NCBI GenBank assembly: GCA_036850595.1
Contig: CM072151.1
Location: 19,879,307 to 19,943,306, forward strand
DNA length: 64,000 nt
Direction of reading: 5' to 3'
From: Rhyacichthys aspro
Taxonomy: Eukaryota; Chordata; Actinopteri; Gobiiformes; Rhyacichthyidae
Shown here: positions 1 to 10,320 of the stretch, piece by piece
How positions within the stretch are numbered: the stretch's first letter is position 1
Layout: every line of letters starts with the position of its first letter
Notes under the pieces: model-generated
What the model was told of the DNA's origin: nothing
What the model saw: only the letters and a program-made list of their open reading frames with translations
Database searches by the model: none
Translations under genes and position numbers: made by a program

Positions 1-482
1 GATAAACCCATATTTCAGTGAGTACCAATTTGAATTTCTTTCAATTTAACTAAAAACAAGTATTCGGTATATGAATATATGTTATTCTATAATCAGTTGT
101 GCAGTTCAATAATATTTAAATTTGACTTAACTGGTTAATTCTAATAATATCTACATTAATATACAGACGGTTCTATGGTAAAATACAATGGTGCCCCAAT
201 TTAATAAGGGGCCCCAATTTATTTTAATTTTTTTTCTAAATACGCCTCTGCTTTAACACATTTTTTTTCAGCATTTTGCAAAATGTAATCAAAATATGTT
301 GTTAGACTCAAGTTTAGTATCACAACTTTCTAATTCAAAATATCGGTTATAAACACAATGTTTATTCTACTAAAAATAATACCAATATTTTTAAAACGCT
401 TATGTGCAGTCACAGTGCTCTTTACGCAGCTGCTGTTCCAATCCATTTGCGTAAAACCCTAAAAGCGTTAGTCCAATGAGGC
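1..482. other. AT-rich 3' flank, no gene
   Basis: Low-GC sequence with no supportable ORF. The only structure is an 11-bp direct repeat, GCCCCAATTTA, at 193-203 and 211-221. Confidence 0.6.
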
Positions 483-860
483 AGGTATAGTCGCTTATTA
501 ATTCACTGCTGCTTATGGTTATGGCTGGGGCCTATTATTAATGAATTGGAAGAGCCCGCACAAGCGCCAGCCAGCCAGCCATCCAGCCTGCCTGCCAGCC
601 AGCCCGCCCCTCCCCCGGCCCTCCTCACCCCCCTCCACCCGCAGAGCTGCGATAAATAAATAATGCTCGCACAAGTCATGCATATGAACAACATGCGTCC
701 AACGCGAACACACTGCAGTAATGGTTCCACAAGCTCCAGGGTCAATACGCTGGGGCTAATATTTCTCTCAACGCCGCCGCGATTTAGGCCACGTACAAGG
801 ATGGTGGTAGCGTTTTGCCAAGGCCTGGGAATGGCTTCCATAAATAGTTTTTTTTAATTT
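483..860. promoter_or_regulatory. Candidate noncoding regulatory element downstream of barhl2
   Basis: A high-complexity island in AT-rich flank with homeodomain-type cores (TTATTAATTCAC, TATTATTAATGAATTGG, GGGCTAATATT) and CpGs. It encloses the CCAG-type simple repeat at 566-604. ORFs overlap on both strands and none resembles a protein. Enhancer status is inferred from texture only. Confidence 0.3.
566..604. repeat. Degenerate (CCAG)n simple repeat
   Basis: Tetranucleotide-type repeat of CCAG/CCTG units with interruptions, followed by a C-rich run to about 640. It splits the flanking regulatory-like island. Confidence 0.7.
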
Positions 861-1490
861 TATTATTTTTTTACACATAAATTGTTTACGCGTAATGTGT
901 GCGTAATTATGTGTTAAAAGGAAATGTAAGCAACAGAAAAGAGAGGTGATGTTGGTTAATGAAGGAGATATGGAGCGAAACATAAAGAGGGAGGATGAGA
1001 AAATGCAAGTGTCAGTTTTAGACTTCAACAGGCGGGAATAGCCAAACACAAATCGTTGATTTCATTTGGGAAATCGTATGGACATTTTTACAGATAACAT
1101 CTAACGTTACGTCTTTACGCACAGCCTCTAAAATCGACTTTTTAGAAATATTATGGATATTATTGGTGTGATGTAAATGATGTAAATGCACTTAAGAATC
1201 TGAGGTAAAGTAGTTGCTGGTTTCAAATATAAAATATAAAAATGTTTTCTTATTTCACTGAATAAACGGATTTTTACGCAAAGGCATCCATTAACGTCAA
1301 ATTCACAATGCTTTTTAATGTAAAATATTTAAATATCTTAAATAAAGGTAGCAATAAAAAGAAAGACTTATATATAACCAATTAAACAATCAATAATTTT
1401 TAAGCATGTGAGATTTGACTTCATACTAAATCAGTGATATTAGACTGGTTCAATACATAAGACCTGTTTACCTCGAGTCTGCAGCAAGTG
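861..1490. other. AT-rich intergenic, nothing recognised
   Basis: No coding, RNA or repeat signature identified. Confidence 0.55.
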
Positions 1491-2230
1491 TGTGAAGCAG
1501 TGTGAATGAGGCCACTTTAAAAATGTGTAAATTCAACATTATTAAAAACAATGTTAATGGTGGAGCTTTTCGTTTGAACAACGTGAAGGTGAAAGTTAAT
1601 GGTGTTTACGCGCAGCAGCTAAAGGTCCGCGCGCTCCCTCATCGCGAAGCAGCAAAGGTCAATTGGGATGACTCTAATAAGTAATGGGTTCAAAGTGAAG
1701 GAACCCAAACAAACGGGCCCCGAGGCGTTTACTGCATGGCACAGTCTCCGGGGCGCGTCCAAATCACAGCCAGGAAAAAAAAAGATAAAAAGAGGTTTGC
1801 TAATATTTAATTCTGCGATGTTCGTTTGTTTAAACACTAGTGATGGTTAAAGACAACAGACAAACAGACGCGTGAAGTAAAATGAAACCAAACTGAAAAT
1901 GTCATGGGAATAAAAATATGGTGTGGATTGTATTAAGAAAACAGTGTCAGTCGCGCCGCTGTTGTTTGTCTGAGCTGGGTTTCCTCTCGATGGAACAAGG
2001 CCGTGCACATTATCCGCACTTTGTCCCTCGCGCTGAGAAATGCACCTTATTGTGCTCACTGAGCTCCAGAACAGCTGCTGAGCCAAGGCCACATTCCCAG
2101 TGTCCGGCTCATCAATCCATTCAGACACCACCAATCAGCTGCTGCGTCCCGGGCACCACTCATGTGGGCCACTGAGCACGGACACGGCGTCAGACTGACG
2201 CACTGCTTCACTCGAACTTCGCCTTCAAAT
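1491..2230. other. Moderate-GC 3' flank, possible regulatory sequence
   Basis: CpG-containing stretches at 1605-1760 (AGCAAAGGTCAATTGGG) and 1940-2210 (CACCACCAATCAGCTGCTGC) stand out from the AT-rich background. ORFs overlap on opposite strands and have no domain. Regulatory content is possible but unsupported beyond composition. Confidence 0.25.
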
Positions 2231-2736
2231 AGTTTAAAGACCATATGTAGTAGGTTACTGTTTTTATTTATATGGACCATTCATGTCAGACCAAAAGGCC
2301 ATAAGGCAATAGGTTTAAAAACACAGATCATTTCAGCAACAAACACACGGTGAGAGCTGAGTCTCCAGAGACTGGGCCTGATCCATAAACTCACTTATAA
2401 TTTATTTTACTATTTTATTATTTTGGCATATTTACGTTTTGTACATTTTATAAAAAGTTTGGTTGAAAATGAATTTGGACTGAATTAAATTAGTATCATT
2501 ACGTCTTTATTCATTCCGATCTTGTCCATCTAATAAACTTTATAAGTTTATTCTAATGTAAGTGGATTTGTACAAAAGACAAACAGACAATCAGACATGA
2601 GCAGTCCTGCCTCTGTCCGGGCCGCGCTCTCTGTTAGTACCTCCTTTAGTCTCAAGTCTCTGTGCGGTACAGTCCTGCGTCTCCGCGCGTCCTTCACGTG
2701 TTGGGCCTGCGCTGCTTAAAGCGTCCAAAGAGAGTT
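2231..2736 (-). terminator. barhl2 3' UTR and candidate polyadenylation signals
   Basis: Downstream of the stop (minus strand), AATAAA hexamers occur at 2552-2547 and 2511-2506, about 185 and 226 nt past the TAA; others lie at 2406-2401 and 2268-2263. The region changes from GC-rich (2580-2736) to AT-rich (2380-2560), as is usual in 3' UTRs. Which signal is used cannot be decided from sequence. Confidence 0.45.
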
Positions 2737-3049
2737 TTACCGCGGGTGCGGTGTCCCGGGCATGGGGTTAGAAAGAGGGTTCAGAGCCGGCTGCCCGCTG
2801 GGCCCGAGGCCGTGAATAAGCACCCTGGGGACCAGAGGTCTCTGCAGGCTGGGGTGCGGTGTGGAAGGAGTCCGGTACATACTGCTGTACATGGCGGCGG
2901 CGGCCGCGGCGGCCGTCGTGCTGTCCACGGTGCCCAGCAGACTCGGGTGGTAGAAGTAGGGCGACGGGAACATTCTCTGTAAGGCCGAGTAGTTTCCCGC
3001 CTCCGCCAGCAGCTCCAGTCCCACCGCCGTTTGCCTCTTCCACTTGGTC
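2737..3049 (-). CDS. barhl2: barhl2 coding exon 3 (homeodomain end and C-terminus)
   Basis: This exon has 313 nt including the TAA at 2739-2737. It completes R267 and continues TKWKRQTAVGLELLAEAGNY, then the aromatic YFYHPSLLG block, a poly-Ala run, MYSSMYR, and the tail QRPLVPRVLIHGLGP to GTPHPR. The acceptor is TTTCAG|G. The tail is near-identical to known BARHL2 proteins as I recall them. Confidence 0.95.
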
Positions 3050-5139
3050 CTGAAATCAGATCAAAATACAACACATCAATTATTGAAATTCCCCACGCGC
3101 CGCCGCCATTAGTATGCACGCGCTAATTATGGCAGCAGCGCGCTTTAATTGGCCAAAGAGGACTATCGGCACAAGCCTGAACCCGCTTCATGTTCAACTT
3201 CTGTGAGCCATACCTGCACAGCGCGAACAAGAGGCGCACACTGGAGCATTCATTAACCCACATTCAGAGCGCACTTTATCTGCTCTAAAGACTAGAGGAG
3301 CACAACAACATATAGACCTTCTACAGCATCAACATATTTCAGCTAAACACTGCATGTGTTTAAAGCAGTTTTATTTCTTTTAAAAGGCTGTCCTGAGTAA
3401 CAAAGGTATTTTAGGCTCGAGAGTGAGCTGGGGAATAAGCTAAGCATAATAGGTTAAAATAAAAATATTAGAGTAGACACTGTACAGTTTATTTGGGCTC
3501 ATCGCTAGATTTACACATAAATATGAAAAGGCCTCTAAGGATGTCATTTCAGATTTAAGGCTGAGCAGAAGCGCACACATTAACATTATCACTTTAACAA
3601 CAAAAATCCAGTAGTAAATAAACATACAACAGTAGACGTCTACTGCATGGTTTTTTGTTGATTTGATCTGGATCCTCTGAGACTACACAGATTTCTCACT
3701 ATAATTCAAATTCCCTTGAGTTGGTGGACTCACCGTCTGTTCTGGTACCAGGTCTTGACTTGAGTGTCGGTCAGGTTGAGGGCGGCGGCCAGGTCCATGC
3801 GGTCCTGTACACTGAGGTATTTCTGTCGCTCGAAGCTGCGCTCCAGCTGGTTGAGCTGGTGGTCGGTGAAGGCTGTCCGTGCTTTGCGAGGCTTTTTGCT
3901 GCGCACCGGCGGACTGTCTCTGCTGCTGGAGATCTCCCGGTCTCCCTCTTCTTTAGTCCCTGAACAACGGCCACAACACCACCGTTACACTCGCGGATTT
4001 TTACAATCAAAATATGACAAAAACGTGCTCCTTAAATGACGCGCATTCACAACAGTGTTCATCTTATCTACAAACTTTACGCAAAAAAGCCTCACACGCG
4101 CTGTCAGCTCAGATATTTATTGTCTTGATGTGGGAAAAATCTATATGTCAGTCCATCTGTGTTTTAGCTGTTTTTCTGTGCGCCATGATCCCCTCCAGAA
4201 GGAACTATAATCTCTCTAATTGACCCACGAGGGAGGCCCACGCTCGGGAAAACTACAAGGCTGACAAGGCTTTTACAAGCAACCCACTGCAATAAACAAG
4301 AGCCAATATTATTCATATTATTTGTATTGTCATTATTATTATTAGTTTTATTATTATCAGCTGTGTTTACTCTCTAGATATTCTCTTTTAGATTATCTCT
4401 TCATAATAACACTGAAAAAATACAATTCATTTCAAATCCACATGTGTACATTTTAACTGTGTAAATAAGTACAAAAAAAAAACGTTATTATTTTTTGCAA
4501 CTTCCAAAGCTTGAACTCTGTGTGACACTATTATTTCACTCAAACGGTAATGACTAGAGACGTACCGTTGCACTTGATCTCGCCCTGCAGCTCGTCCCTC
4601 TTGTCCAACTTGCCCCGGTTCTCGTCCTGCTCCACTTTGGGCCTGAAGGCGTCCGGGGCCGTGGCACTTTCGGGTTTGGGGGTGTGGTGCGGGGAGGACA
4701 CGCTGGTGCTGTAGGGCGCGCACGCAGCCAGCGGTTTGCTGTCTCCCAGAATGTCCTTAATGAGGAAAGAGGAGGTGGCAGTCCTGGGGGCGCAGCCGGC
4801 CCCGTTGAGCGGCTGCTGCTGCTGCGGCTGCTGGGGCTGGGGCGACAGCGGCAGCCCCTGCGCCGGGCCGTGGCTGCCGCTGTGATGGTGAAGGTGGTGG
4901 TGATGGAGGTGCTGCGGGAGGCCGTCCGTGGGCTCCATGGTGACCGAGATGGGGGACGAGGGGGCCGTTCCCACAGTGTCTATCTCCGAGCATGGGGACG
5001 GGGTCTGCTGGCTCCTGCCGAAGTCCGCTGTCCTGCTGTCGCTCAGCCGGAAGTCTCCGTTCATGAGCGCGGCGTTCGAGTTGGACGCGTTGGACAAAAT
5101 AGTGTCTATCCCAAAACTGGACCCGCTGGACGCTTCCAT
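2737..5139 (-). CDS. barhl2: BarH-like homeobox 2 transcription factor (3-exon gene)
   Basis: Joining 4566-5139, 3734-3959 and 2737-3049 on the minus strand gives 1113 nt, or 370 residues plus TAA. The N-terminus has FIL motif 1 (FGIDTIL, residues 9-15), the block TPSPCSEIDTVGTAPSSPIS, a His-rich run (about 77-90), a Pro/Gln run (99-110) and FIL motif 2 (SFLIKDIL, 124-131); FIL motifs bind Groucho/TLE corepressors. The homeodomain spans about 215-274, with T47 (261), W48 (262), Y49 (263), Q50 (264) and N51 (265); Y49 marks the Bar class. A conserved tail follows (QTAVGLELLAEAGNYSALQR..., ending GTPHPR). SPISVT, MYSSMYR and GTPHPR fit BARHL2 rather than BARHL1. Family knowledge: a nuclear regulator of amacrine/ganglion cell, caudal diencephalon and dorsal spinal commissural neuron fate. 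The ATG has A at -3 and G at +4, and an in-frame TGA two codons upstream fixes the start. Confidence 0.97.
3050..3733 (-). other. barhl2 intron 2 (684 bp), with homeodomain-type sites
   Basis: Phase-2 intron with donor GTGAGT and acceptor TGATTTCAG. The last part, about 3090-3180, departs from the AT-rich remainder: it is GC-rich and CpG-containing (CGCGCCGCCGCCATTAG, then CGCGCTAATTATGG, then GCGCTTTAATTGGCC). This gives three homeodomain-type cores within about 70 bp beside the exon and may be an intronic regulatory element. The rest (3190-3720) shows nothing I can name. Confidence 0.85.
3734..3959 (-). CDS. barhl2: barhl2 coding exon 2 (most of the homeodomain)
   Basis: This exon has 226 nt and encodes the rest of codon 192, residues 193-266 and two bases of codon 267. 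It begins TKEEGDREISSSRDSPPVR, then the basic KKPRKAR arm and homeodomain helices 1 to 3 as far as TWYQNR. The donor is ACG|GTGAGT (GT at 3733-3732). The intron splits homeodomain codon 53. An ATG-based ORF search misses this exon because it has no suitable start. Confidence 0.95.
3960..4565 (-). other. barhl2 intron 1 (606 bp)
   Basis: The intron runs from the GTACGT donor at 4565 to the acceptor GTTGTTCAG at 3960, phase 1. The polypyrimidine tract is weak (GTGTTGTGGCCGTTGTTCAG), but reading frame and Barhl homology (NGTKEEGDREISSSRD) support the acceptor. The middle (about 4290-4500) is strongly AT-rich, with ATT/TTA runs. I see no coding content in it. Confidence 0.9.
4566..5139 (-). CDS. 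barhl2: barhl2 coding exon 1
   Basis: This exon has 574 nt and encodes residues 1-191 plus the first base of codon 192. It carries both FIL/eh1-like motifs and the His- and Gln/Pro-rich linker. The donor reads AACG|GTACGT (GT at 4565-4564) and leaves a phase-1 intron. Reading through the donor adds only SLVITV before a stop, as expected of intron sequence. The exon is GC- and CpG-rich compared with the flanking intron. Confidence 0.95.
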
Positions 5140-5530
5140 AATTCAGTGCGACACGAGTGCGGTCTTCATAACACCAGCGACGCGCGGCTCTCGTCCGAGG
5201 AAGTCAGCGGCGGTAGGAAAACTTTCATTGACCGGGAGGGGAGAAAAAAAAAAAAGATGCAGAAAAGTGTTGCCAATAAACCCAGGAGAAGAAGAGAAAT
5301 CCACGCGACTCTGGCCACTCCGCTCCAGTGTTACATTCAGAGAAGAAGCTGAAGTGCGCTGCGTCCCGGTGCTCCGCGCTGTTTGGATATTGAACTTTGT
5401 GTTAAAAGTTGAGGTGTATACAGAGATATACAAGGGGCTGACTCCTCGACATCAGCCTCCCCCTTTTTGCTGCTAATCGCTCCAGTGTTGCTCTACAATG
5501 ACTTCCTATACTGACGTCACGGCCCACGGC
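5140..5530 (-). other. Predicted barhl2 5' UTR
   Basis: CpG-rich sequence between the ATG and the predicted TSS near 5525-5530. It contains a poly-A/poly-T tract at about 5244-5256 and the uORF. The extent is inferred from the TATA-like box, not from transcript data. Confidence 0.5.
5143..5169 (-). other. Upstream ORF (8 codons) in the barhl2 leader
   Basis: An ATG at 5169-5167 opens MKTALVSH and stops at the TGA at 5145-5143, leaving one codon (ATT) before the barhl2 ATG, in the same frame. Its context is moderate (G at -3, A at +4), against a strong context for the main ATG (A at -3, G at +4). If the leader starts near the predicted TSS, this uORF is in the mRNA and could tune translation by reinitiation or leaky scanning. 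The same open frame extends up to 5433 with further upstream ATGs. Confidence 0.45.
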
Positions 5531-5665
5531 GAGGGGGAATTAATATTTTCTCCTTTATAATAAACACGAGACGCCTTTTTCTCCTCGACCCCCCCTTTTC
5601 TTTTAGCGCATGCTCCGCTTCCATTGGCCCCCTCAACCTGACCGGCTCCTGCGCTCAGCCAATCA
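5512..5665 (-). promoter_or_regulatory. Putative barhl2 core promoter: CCAAT, TATA, CRE
   Basis: In minus-strand order: a reverse CCAAT (5663-5659 as read on plus), a minus-strand CCAAT at 5627-5623, TATAAA at 5559-5554, and a perfect palindromic CRE TGACGTCA at 5512-5519. A TSS 25-30 nt after TATAAA would lie at about 5525-5530. This would put CCAAT near -95 and the CRE just inside the transcript. Motifs are seen; promoter function is inferred. Confidence 0.55.
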
Positions 5666-6084
5666 GAGAGTTGTTTCTTTATCTAGACAAGGCGAGCCAG
5701 CCATTCAACTCAATGGAAGGCAAGTGTACGGCTCTTTAAAACCAGGAAGGTGTGCGCTTTGAGGCCGTGCAACAAACATTTGAACCTGCTTTTTTTTTTT
5801 TTTTAAGTGGAACAAACATAGAAAAGATGTAATGTTTAGTGAAAATGATTTGAGGATGCGTAAAAGCTGCAGTTGGATGGTAGGTTCAATTTTATTTCAG
5901 GTTTTTTTTTTTTTTTGTTGCACTTCCACAAAAACGGCCTTAGAAAATTTAAAATGGAGGTATTTTAAATTGGAAATAAATCGAGGGAGAAAAAAAACAA
6001 AAAAAACTGGGAGGCCTTGCGTCTGTGGCTGTTTCCTTAAAGGAAAAGGGTCGTCATGTTTAGGAGCGGGGCGGAGTGACAGCG
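5666..6084. other. Proximal upstream sequence with homopolymer tracts
   Basis: Immediately upstream of the promoter. T tracts occur at about 5789-5805 and 5900-5915, and A-rich tracts at 5990-6008. No gene is seen; the tracts may exclude nucleosomes beside the CpG-rich promoter (inference). Confidence 0.4.
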
Positions 6085-6240
6085 CGTCTTGTTAATAACC
6101 GTGTCATCCTAATTAGTAAAGTCATTATGAGGCGCTAATGAGCGGTTTCAAAAGGTATAGGGGGAAAGGCTGCTGGAGGAGACGGACGCGCGCACCCAGC
6201 AGCAGCAGAAGCAGCGGCGGAGGTGACACACGGTGGGTCA
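6085..6240. promoter_or_regulatory. Candidate proximal enhancer with TAATTAG and CTAATGAG
   Basis: A compact high-complexity segment about 0.6 kb upstream of the predicted TSS, with GTTAATAACC, CCTAATTAGTAAAG, GTCATTATGAGG and GCGCTAATGAGCGG in quick succession. This is dense in homeodomain-type cores, as in enhancers near neural homeobox genes. No ORF of note. Confidence 0.4.
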
Positions 6241-6387
6241 GACGTGCTCGTGGCGCGTAAAAATTCACCTGAGAGACTCGGAGCAGAGAGGTTTGTTCAG
6301 GCTGCAGCTCGGTCTCATCACTGCTTCTCTTTGCTTTTTCCTTTCTGTTTTCCCCGCTGCAGGTTCAGAGAAGACGGTGGAGGCACG
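6163..6387 (+). ncRNA. Possible divergent noncoding transcript with a mini-exon
   Basis: On the plus strand a donor-like site (ACG|GTGGGT, GT at 6233-6234) is followed by a long pyrimidine tract and CTGCAG (AG at 6361-6362), then a 25-nt segment ending in a second donor, ACG|GTGAGA (GT at 6388-6389). The CAG-rich leading part lies about 0.7 kb upstream of barhl2 and reads away from it, so a divergent promoter transcript is plausible. There is no protein and no transcript evidence. The splice motifs are seen; transcription is a guess. Confidence 0.25.
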
Positions 6388-6420
6388 GTGAGATGCTGCT
6401 GCTTTAACCCTAACCTCTAT

Positions 6421-6960
6421 TAAGAATTTTATCTCTAAAATATATATGTATCAGTTTACCTTAACATTTTTTTTTATTCATACCGTTTTTGTTAATGCTT
6501 TTCTCATCAATTTCATGCAAAACTAACTTCAAAAATGTGGCTTTTATTGTACGTCAAAAAAAAAAAAAATCTTTAGAAAAAATGTGTTCATATATATATT
6601 TTTTAAACTAAATTAAAGTCTATTTTATACAGTCTTGTTTATTGATAACACATTTCTCCAGCATTTTTGATTTAGAACCTTCGTTCACTCATTATGTTTA
6701 TTTATATTTATTAAAACTGCTGATGTTTAGAATTATTAGATGCGTGTTAACTGTTTTATTTAAATTATTCTAACGTGTTTTTCATTGATTGGTGTTCGTT
6801 TAAAATTGTTTTTGGTTTTTACTTTTAAAGCCATCCAATGGTTCGATCTAAGTTGAAGATTTAAAATAGAAATAAATCGTCGTCGTGAACTAAAAGTTGT
6901 GCGTAAAATGAAAAAGAAAAGTTCGGTTCTAGTGAAGAGGTAAAAGAGGGAAAGAAGGGA
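6421..6960. other. AT-rich spacer, nothing recognised
   Basis: Low GC with A and T runs (for example 6556-6569 and 6590-6604). No gene or repeat family identified. Confidence 0.55.
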
Positions 6961-7630
6961 TGGAGAGATGAGATTTAATCCGTCTGTCGGTGCCTGTGCG
7001 CGGTGTGGATGTGCTCCCAGACCGAGTCACAGAGTGAGCAGCAGGCGGCGACAAAGCGAACCAAACAGGGCTCTGCTCCTCAAGTTCACAGCTCCCAGGC
7101 CCAAAAAGAGCCCTTCTGAACCGGGCTACACTTCCAGACTTGGACCGGACAAACCCTAATCGCACTTTATGAGTCCCCCATGCTGCCTCTTTGCGCGCTC
7201 TGCAGCCGAACGTGAACGGGATCAAAGCCGATGAGCACAGCCGTCACTCAGCCTCGTCAAGAGCCGCGGCGCCGGATCGATGGCTTGATGAGGTCTGCGG
7301 CGCTGCGGGAGCAGCACTACCAGCTCGGGCTGTCGTATGGTCTCGTCGGCCCTCAGCTGATGCTCCATGATGGGGGCCTGTAACACTGGCTGCATTGATC
7401 CGTGCGCGCCTCGCTGTGTCTATGTACGTATGTGTGTGCGTAAATGTGTGTGTGCGCGCTGTCACTTCACCGACCTTTGGGTCACTCCGCAGCGGCGTTT
7501 TGCCAACACAGGCCGCGTATGTGGACAGGTGCACGGACAGAAGAGGAGGTTAAACACGGCTCTTGAGCGCGCATGGATGAGAATATTCTCATGTAAAGAC
7601 AGGCCTGAACTGCCTAAGCTGCGCGTTTAA
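6961..7630. promoter_or_regulatory. CpG-rich segment, candidate shore or enhancer
   Basis: GC- and CpG-rich sequence between AT-rich flanks, with unique-looking motifs (GCCGCGGCGCCGGATCGATG, GGCTGCATTGATCCG) and a short TG-rich run at 7425-7457. ORFs of 63-98 codons overlap on both strands without domains. It is compatible with a second CpG island of the barhl2 locus. Confidence 0.35.
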
Positions 7631-10320
7631 GTAAAGGTAGAATCAAGTGACACTATTTAGAAACAGACCAAAGTCAAAAGGCACCTGTTACGCCCAAACC
7701 CTGCTCCTAAATGAACTTCGAGTCTTTAATCTTACTTAGAGGCTCAGATTTAAAACAAAATGAGTAAAAGTGCATCCTACACCGAATGAATTAACCAGTT
7801 TGAGGATTGGGTGTTATTTGATGGCCCTATTTTAAACACAAAACTATATACAATAAAAGGACCTCCCCTCATTTTGATTTGTTGTATGATAATCACGTCA
7901 GTGTTGTGCAATTTTGTCTATTAACAAATTCATATCAACAGAAGATCAAGAGTGGTAGATAATACTAGTCATGTTTCATACATTCAATATAAATAAACAT
8001 TTAGGCCTTCTACACTTTGAATGAAAACTCATTCACTTTTGAGTTCATTTCTTGCAGGTAACAGTGCCTTGGGATGTCAGTTTATACACTGGACACCTAA
8101 ATTTGCACAACACCCGCTGTAAAAGACAACAAACAAACAAAAAAAAAAAAAAAGCACAACAGTATTAACCAGCAAATAACTATTGAGTTATGACTCCAAA
8201 GCATTGTCAATAAATGTTTACTCAGTGAAGGTGCAGAAATGAAGGTAATTAGGGAAATTAGGGTGTACTGCAATCTTCTGGATCCCTGTCGAACTGGGTC
8301 AGCTAAGGGGAAAACTGTAATATTAGATGACAGTTTTGAAGATGCCTGTGCCAAACTGTGGGAAACTATAAAGCGCAATATATTTAGCAAGAAATAGCAG
8401 GTAGAAAAAAAAAAAGAACTTCATTGTCTGTATTTGACTTCAGCTGAAATGGTTACACAAAAAAGCGCCACACTCACGGTTAATGTCAAGAGTTCCTTCT
8501 CTGTCGACTCTAACTTCGTGGTTCATATTGTTGCCTCCTGTGACAAACCAGGTCAGCTATAAGGTCACCCAGAGCTCCGCCATTTTATTTTTGAAAACAC
8601 AACGGTAGAACTTTCCAGTCTGTTGAGATGAGATGAAGCAAAAGTGGCTCTTCATTTGGAGTTAGCAGTTCCAACATAATATTAGCTTGGGTTGATGTTT
8701 TGGAGGTAGATGCATAATATGTCACAATAACTGGTTTTAATTGTAGGTGTTTTAACGGTTAACCCATTTTGAGTTGCATTTGGATGACACTATTCTCTGT
8801 TTGTATCCTGCTCACAACAATACTTTTATTTTGTGTCATATATTCCAGCATTTAAACAAGTCAACGGTGGGCAGTAGTATGTCCAGGCTGGGGCCATGTC
8901 CTTGACAGATGGTTAGAGACTGACTCAACGCGGTCTAAGGGCATGGAGCTATGATTTGTTGTCAGATCTAATCCGCTACGTCAATAAAGATCAATAAATA
9001 TCAGTCATTTTCAACACAAGAAACCGAGCTTTATCTGCACCGGGATTGAATGAAGAAGCGAAGATATTCCATGTTTAGTTTGATGCTCTTTTTAGTAATT
9101 CTACCACAGCGTCGGGCAGAGCAGATAAAGTGATGCCCCAATTTCATTAAAAAAAATTTTGATATGAATATTTAAACATATAAGTCTGAGTATTCAAATC
9201 TAAGCCAATTATTACAGTTGTGATAAAATGATATGTTGTAGTCCCAATGATATGTTTTACCAATGTATGTAATGATGTAATGTCATGTAAGTTAATGAGT
9301 GCTTTAAAAGTTGATGCATAATGTCTATTGTTGGTGACATCTATCATGACCAAAGAGACATCTGAGTATGAACTGTGCACTTCAAAGTTTACAGTTGTTG
9401 TATTTGACAGTGTATTTCTGTGTCTTGTGTATGAAAAAGTGCAATTAAATCAAAGTTGAAATACAATTTCTTTAGGCAAATTTATGTTTTTGTTTTTTCG
9501 TTGAGTGAATATGAGCACTTTTAAGTTAAGTTTGTAACTTTGAGTTAAGACTGTTGGGCTATTTTTAAAGTCACCGGGGTCAAAGGTCATCACCTCGAAT
9601 ACTGCAGACATGGAAAATGAACGCCAAATTTGTACTGCACTCTTTTTGTTCAAATATTACAAGTTAAGGCAGTCAACAACATATCACTTGAATAAAAGTA
9701 TAAGAAGTACTTTCAGCAGTTTTTTATACCGCTCAGAGTACTATACTGTATCCCATAGTAAAATATACTACTACAGCTATTACTACAACATTGTTATTAC
9801 TACCAGGGGTCAAATTCAGGACTACCCACCTTGCCACAGGTCAAAAATTCACTTTACTCATTTACAGATTTTGAAATGTGAAATGTATAAAAAAAAAGGT
9901 CCAAAATGTATAAGTATGTTGGGTTTTTTTTTCAATTAAATGACTTAGTTACATTACTTGAGTATAAGTCTGTTGTTATATTGTGTTTTTAAAGGCTAAC
10001 TCTTATGTAATTGTTATTTTTATTTTATTGAGTTAGGAACTGTAGACGGCCATTTTAAAAGATCAACAATTACATCTAGTTTCAGATTTGACCTTGATTC
10101 GCCACATTTTGACTATTCTCCATTATCCCAACTGTCGGACATGTTTATTTTTAATTACACATCATATTCACTCGTAGGTTGAACTTTGTGCCATAGTCTG
10201 TATAAATCCCACTTAACCACTATAGGTTTATGTTGGAATGTAGGCTGTCCCATCAGCAGTCTATTACTAGTTTTCCACTCAGAACGTCATTACTTTCATG
10301 TTTCCAATCCGTTTTTCATT
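7631..10320. other. Long AT-rich intergenic stretch
   Basis: No gene recognised. Local items are A/T tracts (8137-8153, 8405-8415), a perfect DR1 motif at 9577-9589, and a TGACCTTGA orphan-receptor-type site at 10089-10097. The stretch 9690-9790 resembles the phrase common around fish dispersed repeats (AATAAAAGTATAAG, then ACTACTACAGC), but I cannot assign it. Confidence 0.5.
9577..9589 (+). promoter_or_regulatory. Perfect DR1 nuclear-receptor site
   Basis: GGGTCA and AGGTCA half-sites separated by one A. DR1 elements bind RXR heterodimers, HNF4 and COUP-TF (NR2F) proteins. Occupancy unknown. Confidence 0.4.

Noticed and set aside
2737..5139. Assignment to barhl1 instead of barhl2
   Set aside because: The N-terminal SEIDTVGTAPSSPISVT block, the poly-Ala/MYSSMYR segment and the NPLSNP...GTPHPR tail are BARHL2 features absent from BARHL1.
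4684..5352. 222-codon plus-strand ORF antisense to barhl2 exon 1
   Set aside because: It is a shadow of the GC-rich exon 1, with low-complexity Arg/Gly/Val-rich translation and no domain.
5143..5433. 96-codon minus-strand ORF just upstream and in frame with barhl2
   Set aside because: A TGA separates it from the barhl2 ATG. It lacks similarity to Barhl N-termini, which begin at the downstream MEASSG. Only the short uORF part is kept as a possible regulatory feature.
4928..5476. 182-codon plus-strand ORF across exon 1 and the 5' UTR
   Set aside because: Antisense to barhl2 and its leader, no protein similarity, different frame from the other antisense ORF.
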